A stretch of 64,000 bases of DNA, taken from Siphonodentalium dalli (taxonomy: Eukaryota > Mollusca > Scaphopoda > Gadilida > Siphonodentaliidae). The stretch spans positions 110,649,195 through 110,713,194 of the forward strand of contig CP136065.1 of the NCBI GenBank assembly GCA_032622095.1. The letters are read 5' to 3'. Both the position numbers and the translations under genes were made by a program. Below, piece after piece: positions 33,691 through 47,312 of the stretch. Under the pieces are notes generated by a model. That model had not been told where the DNA came from. It did not search any database and worked only from the letters and a program-made list of their open reading frames with translations. Numbering within the stretch: the stretch's first letter is position 1; each line of letters starts with the position of its first letter.

Positions 33691-36054
33691 ATAACTTTAG
33701 TTAGAATTTTATGACATTGATAAAATTTTGCCTATTATTTTACTAATTGATAAGAAGTATTAATGGTAAAACTAATGTTTGATATGAAATTCTATTCTAT
33801 ATGGTCATTACAATAATATACATTTTACCACTGGGGACATTCCTTTTCTGGATTGTTCGTATGTCGCTTCACTAAGTCGTAAAATTAAAACTGAATGCCA
33901 TATTGGACGCCATCATGGATTTTAATACTTGACTAATAGTGAATATGGATGGAAAGTTCGCATTTTACACTTATGTGTGTTCTACGTTAAATGAAGGCAA
34001 ATACTACGCATTATTCTATCATTCTTGGATCCAATCCCCGGCGATGGCTATATCTCGAATTTTATGACGTTGGGGGGGGGGGGCGGTTAAGTTTTTGCCT
34101 ATTATTTCAAAATATATAGGTTCATGACAATAAAGTATATACCTGCATGTAGCAAATACTCAACTCTTCCAAAACATATATCATAAGATGGGCTAGGTCC
34201 AGCGCATTAGTTTTGTTTATAGAGTTCACTGTCGGATACCCGTTTAGGTTCGGACATTCCAAGATGGCGGCGCCAACTAAATCAGATAAACGGTAAGCGT
34301 ATATATTGTCTCCAAGCAGCAATCAACAACATCTTTCGGTGATACATCTTGAAACAGTTATGTAGTAATTTGTATGCCCAACACATACGAAATACGCCTT
34401 TTTCATAACAGGCATGTGAATTGTTGTATTTGGCGTGTCAAGTCGTCATAATTTTTCGAAATTTTATTGAGGCGGCGAAATGTTCGCTTTTTCGTATTTT
34501 TTTGGTCCTGGGCTCATGCATCCGCAAATTTAGGTATTGTTGTGGATAGATTAGGTCACCACACATCTTCGGAATGCAAAACCGGCATTATTTTTATTGT
34601 CTAACTCCGAAAAACGACCTTTGAAAATTTCAAAATGTTCAGGTTCGGATTCGAAACATTCGCGATGATTTTGTCCAGGTTCAGACACAATTTTCGTTCA
34701 GGTTTGGACAAATTTGGTTCAGGTTCTGACAATTTTAGTTCAGGTTCGGACGCATCAAAACCTGACCTATAAATGACATGCCGAGGTGCAGTCTCGATCT
34801 TATTGTGCGTGTTATTAACAAACATGCACTGTTAATTTGTTATATCTAAATATGGCAGCTGAAATTTCCAAATATAGGTGGTAAATTCTCCGAATTAATG
34901 GGATACAAGCCACAGTTGAATATTCTCGAGCAATGTCTACTATAAACCAGCTAGTGGGAATTATTACATTTTACATATGAGCAACAGTGGTATTAAACTT
35001 ATCTTCTGAAATATCGGGGATACATGGATATTTAATACCTAGTTCTCGATTTTGAACCCCGAGGCGGAGCCAAGAGGTTTCAAAAAGAGACATCCGGGTA
35101 TTAAATCTCCTAGTATCCCACAATGTTGGCGGAGCTAACGATTTCGTCCCACATCAATAGCTACCACGTGGTGTGCCTTTTATAGGTTATCAGATAAATT
35201 CACACCAATCAGCACCAATAAGAATAATTCAGTAGCAGACCTATTGATCCTGTTTTAGGTGACGTCAATTAAGCTCAGCGCGCTAGAACAATGTCACGAT
35301 TGGTGAAACTGCTAGTTCAAGGGTAATTCATAACCACGATGTTTCACGTACTTTTATACGCCCACTGTCAAGTGTTACGGGACATGGTGCATGACTTAAA
35401 CGTGACGTTGTTGTCAGTCAGATTGTTAGTTACAACCGGGTGTGGGGACAAGCGATGTTTATTATATGTTTCCCTATGAAATAGCTGTAATTTTAAATGA
35501 CATACGATGCGCTCTCTTTCGTCATGACCTTGGGATGGATAATAATTTTCAAACGTTATCTTACTGTAGATACTTCTGTTTTAAAAAAAGGGTACACAAT
35601 TATTGACGCGTGTATTATCAATGGAACTACGCGAAATTCCGCGGACGACTGAAAATAGTTTATTACTGCGATAAGTTCTAAAGAAAAACAAATTATCCCG
35701 TTTTATTACGTATTCAGTTATTTGTTAATTGGGTTTCTGTGTGTATATTTAACCATTGGGTAGGCACTATTCTCTTAAGCGCATGGAGGAAAATTTCCAC
35801 CAAAATTTAGAGATGCTTAATTTGCCAACGGAACAGCTGATATTGTTTGCATAAGTTTCGCTACTTCGGCGTCTAAATTCTTGTTTCGATAAATAAATAC
35901 TTGTAGTTTTGCAGAATTGCTTACCATAAGCATAACATAAAGAGAACACATATGGTTTCTCGAAAAATATATTCCTGAAATATCGCCGCTCGTGAAGATT
36001 CGCATATTGCAGGTATTATTCGGCAAACCATATATAGGTATTCTCTATGTTCGC
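33691..36054 (+). repeat. 2.37-kb satellite unit 1
   Basis: First of five head-to-tail units that differ by only a few substitutions and small indels. The unit contains the ~337-bp-repeat segment, a poly-G tract (G12), a CAAGATGGCGGC motif (34260-34271), a ~21-bp TTCAGGTTCGGA minisatellite (about 34635-34755), an inverted repeat (35017-35119) and a CCAAT/CRE/E-box cluster (35163-35303). No protein frame longer than about 75 codons is conserved, and no gene was recognised. Confidence 0.92.
35163..35303. promoter_or_regulatory. E-box, CCAAT and CRE cluster in the satellite unit
   Basis: ACCACGTGGT (35163-35172), CCAAT at 35205 and 35215, the full CRE palindrome TGACGTCA (35260-35267) and ATTGG (35299-35303) lie within 141 bp. 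The cluster recurs in every unit. It resembles a promoter, but no transcript start or gene is evident beside it. Confidence 0.4.
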
Positions 36055-38421
36055 ATAACTTTAGTTAGAATTTTATGACATTGATAAAATTTTGCCTATT
36101 ATTTTACTAATTGATAAGAAGTATTAATGGTAAAACTAATGTTTGATATGAAATTCTATTCTATATGGTCATTACAATAATATACATTTTACCACTGGGG
36201 ACGTTCCTTTTCTGGATTGTTCGTATGTCGCTTCACTAAGTCGTAAAATTAAAACTGAATGCCATATTGGACGCCATCATGGATTTTAATACTTGACTAA
36301 TAGTGAATATGGATGGAAAGTTCGCATTTTACACTTATGTGTGTTCTACGTTAAATGAAGGCAAATACTACGCATTATTCTATCATTCTTGGATCCAATC
36401 CCCGGCGATGGCTATATCTCGAATTTTATTACGTTGGGGGGGGGGGGGGGCGGTTAAGTATTTGCCTATTATTTCAAAATATATAGGTTCATGACAATAA
36501 AGTATATACCTGCATGTAGCAAATACTCAACTCTTCCAAAACATATATCATAAGATGGGCTAGGTCCAGCGCATTAGTTTAGTTTATAGAGTTCACTGTC
36601 GGATACCCGTTTAGGTTCGGACATTCCAAGATGGCGGCGCCAACTAAATCAGATAAACGGTAAGCGTATATATTGTCTCCAAGCAGCAATCAACAACATC
36701 TTTCGGTGATACATCTTGAAACAGTTATGTAGTAATTTGTATGCCCAACACATACGAAATACGCCTTTTTCATAACAGGCATGTGAATTGTTGTATTTGG
36801 CGTGTCAAGTCGTCATAATTTTTCGAAATTTTATCGAGGCGGCGAAATGTTCGCTTTTTCGTATTTTTTTGGTCCTGGGCTCATGCATCCGCAAATTTAG
36901 GTATTGTTGTGGATAGATTAGGTCACCACACATCTTCGGAATGCAAAACCGGCATTATTTTTATTGTCTAACTCCGAAAAACGACCTTTGAAAATTTCAA
37001 AATGTTCAGGTTCGGATTCGAAACATTCGCGATGATTTTGTCCAGGTTCAGACACAATTTTCGTTCAGGTTTGGACAAATTTGGTTCAGGTTCTGACAAT
37101 TTTAGTTCAGGTTCGGACGCATCAAAACCTGACCTATAAATGACATGCCGAGGTGCAGTCTCGATCTTATTGTGCGTGTTATTAACAAACATGCACTGTT
37201 AATTTGTTATATCTAAATATGGCAGCTGAAATTTCCAAATATAGGTGGTAAATTCTCCGAATTAATGGGATACAAGCCACAGTTGAATATTCTCGAGCAA
37301 TGTCTACTATAAACCAGCTAGTGGGAATTATTACATTTTACATATGAGCAACAGTGGTATTAAACTTATCTTCTGAAATATCGGGGATACATGGATATTT
37401 AATACCTAGTTCTCGATTTTGAACCCCGAGGCGGAGCCAAGAGGTTTCAAAAAGAGACATCCGGGTATTAAATCTCCTAGTATCCCACAATGTTGGCGGA
37501 GCTAACGATTTCGTCCCACATCAATAGCTACCACGTGGTGTGCCTTTTATAGGTTATCAGATAAATTCACACCAATCAGCACCAATAAGAATAATTCAGT
37601 AGAAGACCTATTGATCCTGTTTTAGGTGACGTCAATTAAGCTCAGCGCGCTAGAACAATGTCACGATTGGTGAAACTGCTAGTTCAAGGGTAATTCATAA
37701 CCACGATGTTTCACGTACTTTTATACGCCCACTGTCAAGTGTTACGGGACATGGTGCATGACTTAAACGTGACGTTGTTGTCAGTCAGATTGTTAGTTAC
37801 AACCGGGTGTGGGGACAAGCGATGTTTATTATATGTTTCCCTATGAAATAGCTGTAATTTTAAATGACATACGATGCGCTCTCTTTCGTCATGACCTTGG
37901 GATGGATAATAATTTTCAAACGTTATCTTACTGTTGATACTTCTGTTTTAAAAAAAGGGTACACAATTATTGACGCGTGTATTATCAATGGAACTACGCG
38001 AAATTCCGCGGACGACTGAAAATAGTTTATACCTGCGATAAGTTCTAAAGAAAAACAAATTATCCCGTTTTATTACGTATTCAGTTATTTGTTAATTGGG
38101 TTTCTGTGTGTATATTTAACCATTGGGTAGGCACTATTCTCTTAAGCGCATGGAGGAAAATTTCCACCAAAATTTAGAGATGCTTAATTTGCCAACGGAA
38201 CAGCTGATATTGTTTGCATAAGTTTCGCTACTTCGGCGTCTAAATTCTTGTTTCGATAAATAAATACTTGTAGTTTTGCAGAATTGCTTACCATAAGCAT
38301 AACATAAAGAGAACACATATGGTTTCTCGAAAAATATATTCCTGAAATATCGCCGCTCGTGAAGATTCGCATATTGCAGGTATTATTCGGCAAACCATAT
38401 ATAGGTATTCTCTATGTTCGC
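36055..38421 (+). repeat. 2.37-kb satellite unit 2
   Basis: 2367 bp. It carries G15 with TTATTACGTTG before the run and CGGTTAAGTATTT after it, the linked variant also found in units 3 and 5. Confidence 0.92.
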
Positions 38422-40789
38422 ATAACTTTAGTTAGAATTTTATGACATTGATAAAATTTTGCCTATTATTTTACTAATTGATAAGAAGTATTAATGGTAA
38501 AACTAATGTTTGATATGAAATTCTATTCTATATGGTCATTACAATAATATACATTTTACCACTGGGGACGTTCCTTTTCTGGATTGTTCGTATGTCGCTT
38601 CACTAAGTCGTAAAATTAAAACTGAATGCCATATTGGACGCCATCATGGATTTTAATACTTGACTAATAGTGAATATGGATGGAAAGTTCGCATTTTACA
38701 CGTATGTGTGTTCTACGTTAAATGAAGGCAAATACTACGCATTATTCTATCATTCTTGGATCCAATCCCCGGCGATGGCTATATCTCGAATTTTATTACG
38801 TTGGGGGGGGGGGGGGCGGTTAAGTATTTGCCTATTATTTCAAAATATATAGGTTCATGACAATAAAGTATATACCTGCATGTAGCAAATACTCAACTCT
38901 TCCAAAACATATATCATAAGATGGGCTAGGTCCAGCGCATTAGTTTTGTTTATAGAGTTCACTGTCGGATACCCGTTTAGGTTCGGACATTCCAAGATGG
39001 CGGCGCCAACTAAATCAGATAAACGGTAAGCGTATATATTGTCTCCAAGCAGCAATCAACAACATCTTTCGGTGATACATCTTGAAACAGTTATGTAGTA
39101 ATTTGTATGCCCAACACATACGAAATACGCCTTTTTCATAACAGGCATGTGAATTGTTGTATTTGGCGTGTCAAGTCGTCATAATTTTTCGAAATTTTAT
39201 TGAGGCGGCGAAATGTTCGCTTTTTCGTATTTTTTTGGTCCTGGGCTCATGCATCCGCAAATTTAGGTATTGTTGTGGATAGATTAGGTCACCACACATC
39301 TTCGGAATGCAAAACCGGCATTATTTTTATTGTCTAACTCCGAAAAACGACCTTTGAAAATTTCAAAATGTTCAGGTTCGGATTCGAAACATTCGCGATG
39401 ATTTTGTCCAGGTTCAGACACAATTTTCGTTCAGGTTTGGACAAATTTGGTTCAGGTTCTGACAATTTTAGTTCAGGTTCGGACGCATCAAAACCTGACC
39501 TATAAATGACATGCCGAGGTGCAGTCTCGATCTTATTGTGCGTGTTATTAACAAACATGCACTGTTAATTTGTTATATCTAAATATGGCAGCTGAAATTT
39601 CCAAATATAGGTGGTAAATTCTCCGAATTAATGGGATACAAGCCACAGTTGAATATTCTCGAGCAATGTCTACTATAAACCAGCTAGTGGGAATTATTAC
39701 ATTTTACATATGAGCAACAGTGGTATTAAACTTATCTTCTGAAATATCGGGGATACATGGATATTTAATACCTAGTTCTCGATTTTGAACCCCGAGGCGG
39801 AGCCAAGAGGTTTCAAAAAGAGACATCCGGGTATTAAATCTCCTAGTATCCCACAATGTTGGCGGAGCTAACGATTTCGTCCCACATCAATAGCTACCAC
39901 GTGGTGTGCCTTTTATAGGTTATCAGATAAATTCACACCAATCAGCACCAATAAGAATAATTCAGTAGCAGACCTATTGATCCTGTTTTAGGTGACGTCA
40001 ATTAAGCTCAGCGCGCTAGAACAATGTCACGATTGGTGAAACTGCTAGTTCAAGGGTAATTCATAACCACGATGTTTCACGTACTTTTATACGCCCACTG
40101 TCAAGTGTTACGGGACATGGTGCATGACTTAAACGTGACGTTGTTGTCAGTCAGATTGTTAGTTACAACCGGGTGTGGGGACAAGCGATGTTTATTATAT
40201 GTTTCCCTATGAAATAGCTGTAATTTTAAATGACATACGATGCGCTCTCTTTCGTCATGACCTTGGGATGGATAATAATTTTCAAACGTTATCTTACTGT
40301 AGATACTTCTGTTTTAAAAAAAGGGTACACAAATTATTGACGCGTGTATTATCAATGGAACTACGCGAAATTCCGCGGACGACTGAAAATAGTTTATTAC
40401 TGCGATAAGTTCTAAAGAAAAACAAATTATCCCGTTTTATTACGTATTCAGTTATTTGTTAATTGGGTTTCTGTGTGTAATATTTAACCATTGGGTAGGC
40501 ACTATTCTCTTAAGCGCATGGAGGAAAATTTCCACCAAAATTTAGAGATGCTTAATTTGCCAACGGAACAGCTGATATTGTTTGCATAAGTTTCGCTACT
40601 TCGGCGTCTAAATTCTTGTTTCGATAAATAAATACTTGTAGTTTTGCAGAATTGCTTACCATAAGCATAACATAAAGAGAACACATATGGTTTCTCGAAA
40701 AATATATTCCTGAAATATCGCCGCTCGTGAAGATTCGCATATTGCAGGTATTATTCGGCAAACCATATATAGGTATTCTCTATGTTCGC
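38422..40789 (+). repeat. 2.37-kb satellite unit 3
   Basis: 2368 bp, with G14 and the TTATTACG/GTATTT variant. It has the extra A in GTGTGTAATATTTAACC shared with unit 5, and an extra A in ACACAAATTATTG. Confidence 0.92.
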
Positions 40790-43155
40790 ATAACTTTAGT
40801 TATAATTTTATGACATTGATAAAATTTTGCCTATTATTTTACTAATTGATAAGAAGTATTAATGGTAAAACTAATGTTTGATATGAAATTCTATTCTATA
40901 TGGTCATTACAATAATATACATTTTACCACTGGGGACGTTCCTTTTCTGGATTGTTCGTATGTCGCTTCACTAAGTCGTAAAATTAAAACTGAATGCCAT
41001 ATTGGACGCCATCATGGATTTTAATACTTGACTAATAGTGAATATGGATGGAAAGTTCGCATTTTACACTTATGTGTGTTCTACGTTAAATGAAGGCAAA
41101 TACTACGCATTATTCTATCATTCTTGGATCCAATCCCCGGCGATGGCTATATCTCGAATTTTATGACGTTGGGGGGGGGGGGGGCGGTTAAGTTTTTGCC
41201 TATTATTTCAAAATATATAGGTTCATGACAATAAAGTATATACCTGCATGTAGCAAATACTCAACTCTTCCAAAACATATATCATAAGATGGGCTAGGTC
41301 CAGCGCATTAGTTTTGTTTATAGAGTTCACTGTCGGATACCCGTTTAGGTTCGGACATTCCAAGATGGCGGCGCCAACTAAATCAGATAAACGGTAAGCG
41401 TATATATTGTCTCCAAGCAGCAATCAACAACATCTTTCGGTGATACATCTTGAAACAGTTATGTAGTAATTTGTATGCCCAACACATACGAAATACGCCT
41501 TTTTCATAACAGGCATGTGAATTGTTGTATTTGGCGTGTCAAGTCGTCATAATTTTTCGAAATTTTATCGTGGCGGCGAAATGTTCGCTTTTTCGTATTT
41601 TTTTGGTCCTGGGCTCATGCATCCGCAAATTTAGGTATTGTTGTGGATAGATTAGGTCACCACACATCTTCGGAATGCAAAACCGGCATTATTTTTATTG
41701 TCTAACTCCGAAAAACGACCTTTGAAAATTTCAAAATGTTCAGGTTCGGATTCGAAACATTCGCGATGATTTTGTCCAGGTTCAGACACAATTTTCGTTC
41801 AGGTTTGGACAAATTTGGTTCAGGTTCTGACAATTTTAGTTCAGGTTCGGACGCATCAAAACCTGACCTATAAATGACATGCCGAGGTGCAGTCTCGATC
41901 TTATTGTGCGTGTTATTAACAAACATGCACTGTTAATTTGTTATATCTAAATATGGCAGCTGAAATTTCCAAATATAGGTGGTAAATTCTCCGAATTAAT
42001 GGGATACAAGCCACAGTTGAATATTCTCGAGCAATGTCTACTATAAACCAGCTAGTGGGAATTATTACATTTTACATATGAGCAACAGTGGTATTAAACT
42101 TATCTTCTGAAATATCGGGGATACATGGATATTTAATACCTAGTTCTCGATTTTGAACCCCGAGGCGGAGCCAAGAGGTTTCAAAAAGAGACATCCGGGT
42201 ATTAAATCTCCTAGTATCCCACAATGTTGGCGGAGCTAACGATTTCGTCCCACATCAATAGCTACCACGTGGTGTGCCTTTTATAGGTTATCAGATAAAT
42301 TCACACCAATCAGCACCAATAAGAATAATTCAGTAGCAGACCTATTGATCCTGTTTTAGGTGACGTCAATTAAGCTCAGCGCGCTAGAACAATGTCACGA
42401 TTGGTGAAACTGCTAGTTCAAGGGTAATTCATAACCACGATGTTTCACGTACTTTTATACGCCCACTGTCAAGTGTTACGGGACATGGTGCATGACTTAA
42501 ACGTGACGTTGTTGTCAGTCAGATTGTTAGTTACAACCGGGTGTGGGGACAAGCGATGTTTATTATATGTTTCCCTATGAAATAGCTGTAATTTTAAATG
42601 ACATACGATGCGCTCTCTTTCGTCATGACCTTGGGATGGATAATAATTTTCAAACGTTATCTTACTGTAGATACTTCTGTTTTAAAAAAAGGGTACACAA
42701 TTATTGACGCGTGTATTATCAATGGAACTACGCGAAATTCCGCGGACGACTGAAAATAGTTTATTACTGCGATAAGTTCTAAAGAAAAACAAATTATCCC
42801 GTTTTATTACGTATTCAGTTATTTGTTAATTGGGTTTCTGTGTGTATATTTAACCATTGGGTAGGCACTATTCTCTTAAGCGCATGGAGGAAAATTTCCA
42901 CCAAAATTTAGAGATGCTTAATTTGCCAACGGAACAGCTGATATTGTTTGCATAAGTTTCGCTACTTCGGCGTCTAAATTCTTGTTTCGATAAATAAATA
43001 CTTGTAGTTTTGCAGAATTGCTTACCATAAGCATAACATAAAGAGAACACATATGGTTTCTCGAAAAATATATTCCTGAAATATCGCCGCTCGTGAAGAT
43101 TCGCATATTGCAGATATTATTCGGCAAACCATATATAGGTATTCTCTATGTTCGC
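40790..43155 (+). repeat. 2.37-kb satellite unit 4
   Basis: 2366 bp, with G14 and TTATGACGTTG/GTTTTT around the run, as in unit 1. It has TTATCGTGGCGGCG where the other units have GAGG. Confidence 0.92.
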
Positions 43156-45524
43156 ATAACTTTAGTTAGAATTTTATGACATTGATAAAATTTTGCCTAT
43201 TATTTTACTAATTGATAAGAAGTATTAATGGTAAAACTAATGTTTGATATGAAATTCTATTCTATATGGTCATTACAATAATATACATTTTACCACTGGG
43301 GACGTTCCTTTTCTGGATTGTTCGTATGTCGCTTCACTAAGTCGTAAAATTAAAACTGAATGCCATATTGGACGCCATCATGGATTTTAATACTTGACTA
43401 ATAGTGAATATGGATGGAAAGTTCGCATTTTACACTTATGTGTGTTCTACGTTAAATGAAGGCAAATACTACGCATTATTCTATCATTCTTGGATCCAAT
43501 CCCCGGCGATGGCTATATCTCGAATTTTATTACGTTGGGGGGGGGGGGGGGGCGGTTAAGTATTTGCCTATTATTTCAAAATATATAGGTTCATGACAAT
43601 AAAGTATATACCTGCATGTAGCAAATACTCAACTCTTCCAAAACATATATCATAAGATGGGCTAGGTCCAGCGCATTAGTTTTGTTTATAGAGTTCACTG
43701 TCGGATACCCGTTTAGGTTCGGACATTCCAAGATGGCGGCGCCAACTAAATCAGATAAACGGTAAGCGTATATATTGTCTCCAAGCAGCAATCAACAACA
43801 TCTTTCGGTGATACATCTTGAAACAGTTATGTAGTAATTTGTATGCCCAACACATACGAAATACGCCTTTTTCATAACAGGCATGTGAATTGTTGTATTT
43901 GGCATGTCAAGTCGTCATAATTTTTCGACATTTTATTGAGGCGGCGAAATGTTCGCTTTTTCGTATTTTTTTGGTCCTGGGCTCATGCATCCGCAAATTT
44001 AGGTATTGTTGTGGATAGATTAGGTCACCACACATCTTCGGAATGCAAAACCGGCATTATTTTTATTGTCTAACTCCGAAAAACGACCTTTGAAAATTTC
44101 AAAATGTTCAGGTTCGGATTCGAAACATTCGCGATGATTTTGTCCAGGTTCAGACACAATTTTCGTTCAGGTTTGGACAAATTTGGTTCAGGTTCTGACA
44201 ATTTTAGTTCAGGTTCGGACGCATCAAAACCTGACCTATAAATGACATGCCGAGGTGCAGTCTCGATCTTATTGTGCGTGTTATTAACAAACATGCACTG
44301 TTAATTTGTTATATCTAAATATGGCAGCTGAAATTTCCAAATATAGGTGGTAAATTCTCCGAATTAATGGGATACAAGCCACAGTTGAATATTCTCGAGC
44401 AATGTCTACTATAAACCAGCTAGTGGGAATTATTACATTTTACATATGAGCAACAGTGGTATTAAACTTATCTTCTGAAATATCGGGGATACATGGATAT
44501 TTAATACCTAGTTCTCGATTTTGAACCCCGAAGCGGAGCCAAGAGGTTTCAAAAAGAGACATCCGGGTATTAAATCTCCTAGTATCCCACAATGTTGGCG
44601 GAGCTAACGATTTCGTCCCACATCAATAGCTACCACGTGGTGTGCCTTTTATAGGTTATCAGATAAATTCACACCAATCAGCACCAATAAGAATAATTCA
44701 GTAGCAGACCTATTGATCCTGTTTTAGGTGACGTCAATTAAGCTCAGCGCGCTAGAACAATGTCACGATTGGTGAAACTGCTAGTTCAAGGGTAATTCAT
44801 AACCACGATGTTTCACGTACTTTTATACGCCCACTGTCAAGTGTTACGGGACATGGTGCATGACTTAAACGTGACGTTGTTGTCAGTCAGATTGTTAGTT
44901 ACAACCGGGTGTGGGGACAAGCGATGTTTATTATATGTTTCCCTATGAAATAGCTGTAATTTTAAATGACATACGATGCGCTCTCTTTCGTCATGACCTT
45001 GGGATGGATAATAATTTTCAAACGTTATCTTACTGTAGATACTTCTGTTTTGAAAAAAGGGTACACAATTATTGACGCGTGTATTATCAATGGAACTACG
45101 CGAAATTCCGCGGACGACTGAAAATAGTTTATTACTGCGATAAGTTCTAAAGAAAAACAAATTATCCCGTTTTATTACGTATTCAGTTATTTGTTAATTG
45201 GGGTTCTGTGTGTAATATTTAACCATTGGGTAGGCACTATTCTCTTAAGCGCATGGAGGAAAATTTCCACCAAAATTTAGAGATGCTTAATTTGCCAACG
45301 GAACAGCTGATATTGTTTGCATAAGTTTCGCTACTTCGGCGTCTAAATTCTTGTTTCGATAAATAAATACTTGTAGTTTTGCAGAATTGCTTACCATAAG
45401 CATAACATAAAGAGAACACATATGGTTTCTCGAAAAATATATTCCTGAAATATCGCCGCTCGTGAAGATTCGCATATTGCAGGTATTATTCGGCAAACCA
45501 TATATAGGTATTCTCTATGTTCGC
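43156..45524 (+). repeat. 2.37-kb satellite unit 5
   Basis: 2369 bp, with G16 and the TTATTACG/GTATTT variant. The array ends at TTCTCTATGTTCGC, where unit 6 would start; single-copy sequence begins after ATA at 45527. Confidence 0.92.
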
Positions 45525-45527
45525 ATA

Positions 45528-46172
45528 GTGCTGAATAGAACGCAACAGGTTCGGGCTCTAATTAATAGTCCTGCATAATAGTCGTGTGACAAATGGTTAA
45601 CTTGTAACTCGATTCAACATTTAGAAATGAGGCAAAACACATAATGCTTATATTGAAAAGAATATGTTTCATGTGAATACCCACGATAGCAGTGATTTTA
45701 TGCTTCGTCGAATTCTGGCTTTGTTGCAAACCAGCGAGATAATTGGACGGCTCTCAAATAGGCTGTTTATACGACCGTATTTTTCACTCACTGATTGACG
45801 CGTGAAGCGCGTCCAGTGGGTGTCTATAATCGAAGGACTCGTGCGTTTCTGCTGAATTGAACTAGTGCCTATGCGTTTCTGCTGAGCTGCACTGACGTTT
45901 GATCGCAAAATAAAATTATAATCACTATCAAAGCACACCTTTGGATAACACCGCCATAAACAGTGACATATTATGATGTTGAGCTCGTATCATCAATAAA
46001 ATTTAAGTTATGACTTATAAAACTAAGAATTACTGCTAAAGTATTTCTACCAATTGAGTAACTAGATTCAGGTTGAGCTGGAATTTGAGAACTTTTTAAT
46101 TTCAACCAATTGAAATGTCGTTGAGAGTGGAAAGGGTTAAGGTTGGGAAGCAACGCAAATGACGTCATCGTA
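45528..46172. other. single-copy spacer between satellite and Mutator-like element
   Basis: The spacer contains a GACGCG-TGAAG-CGCGTC hairpin (45797-45813) and two copies of TGCGTTTCTGCTGA (about 45842 and 45870). No gene was supported. Confidence 0.45.
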
Positions 46173-46913
46173 AACAAGGCGGGACACACTATAAAGTGTA
46201 TGCCGAGGCCGAGGACGGCTCCAAATAAAAGGTGTAAACGGGGTGTTATGCGGCGTTTGGTCCGTTTCTCAATGGATATTAATGAAATTTAATGTATATG
46301 TCCGGACTGGGTCATGGAATAGAATGACGTTTTAATTTTTTTTAAATTCACAAATTTGTTGATCTTATTCAACATTTCGTTCTTTCGCTCTGTAAAGTGT
46401 AAACGACCGGCTCCAATTAAAAGGTGTAAGCAGCTAGCTTATGTGCTTAGCGTTATAGATAATCGGATTAACTAATTGGCGACTCTAGACTATTGTGTTT
46501 TGGGGCATTTGAGGTTTTGGCGAAATAATAATTTAAATACATTTATTTTAAATGATAACTTTATTTAATCATAATACATATATAATAAACACATAACATA
46601 TAATACATTCATTACAGTCAAGCTCAAAGTCTTAGACAAGACTTTGGTTTTTCTTTAATTTCAGTGGTCTCTTCACCGTTGGAATGCATTTTTCTCCAAA
46701 CATTCTACAAGATGGCCCCTAAGTTTCTTTTCATCGAAATATTTCATCCCCATTTTACCGGTGATGCAAAATTTTACTAAAAAACACAATCAACGGAATT
46801 GGTTTACTGTTGCACTTGGGGGACATGGATTGTCGTATTAAAATACAATTGGCCAAGTTGTATTTCCAAAGATGCAGACAACTTGTCTGCGAATAGACTG
46901 TCCAAAAGGTGTA

Positions 46914-47168
46914 GGGGAGACCCGGGCAAATCGGGACACCAAATGTTTTCAAGAAATTTTAGAGAGGGTTTTCGCCGGAAAAAAATGGAAAGCCGTTGAT
47001 TGGTATACAATTCATGGGCGCATATAATCGGGTTGTCATTGAAATCAAACAACATCTTGGCATGTCCCTTTTGGAACCACTTGTTTTCTATCTTCACGAT
47101 GGGGTGGCCCACAATGGACGATTTTCCACGTACCCCACGCACGTGTCCCACTTTGCCCGGGTCTCCCC
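46914..47168. mobile_element. 255-bp nested element with GGGGAGACCCGGGCAAA ends
   Basis: The left end GGGGAGACCCGGGCAAA-CGGGACAC and its complement at the right end form 26-bp terminal inverted repeats with two mismatches. The same end sequence occurs at 58280-58303, next to TA. The element lies between the Mutator-like repeats, so it was either inserted there or carried along. Confidence 0.6.
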
Positions 47169-47312
47169 AACATTATTGTTATTGTCCATCACAGAAAGCA
47201 CCCAGTGCAGTGCCGGTGTGGTGGATTTGTGGTTAGATGAATTCACCCTTTCCCATCTAACAATATAACTTGCAGGGGGGGGGGCTAATTTATTTCAAAC
47301 ACCAGCATCATC

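Noticed and set aside
34122-45496. Minus-strand frames MFVNNTHN, MFSLCYAY, MPNNTCNM and MLLGDNIY repeated five times
   Set aside because: They recur only because the 2.37-kb unit is duplicated. They are 60-74 codons, have no domain or start context, and one coincides with a simple TTCAGGTTCGGA minisatellite.
46804-47151. 115-codon minus-strand frame
   Set aside because: It spans the terminal repeat of the nested 255-bp element and has no family resemblance. It could be a remnant but cannot be supported.
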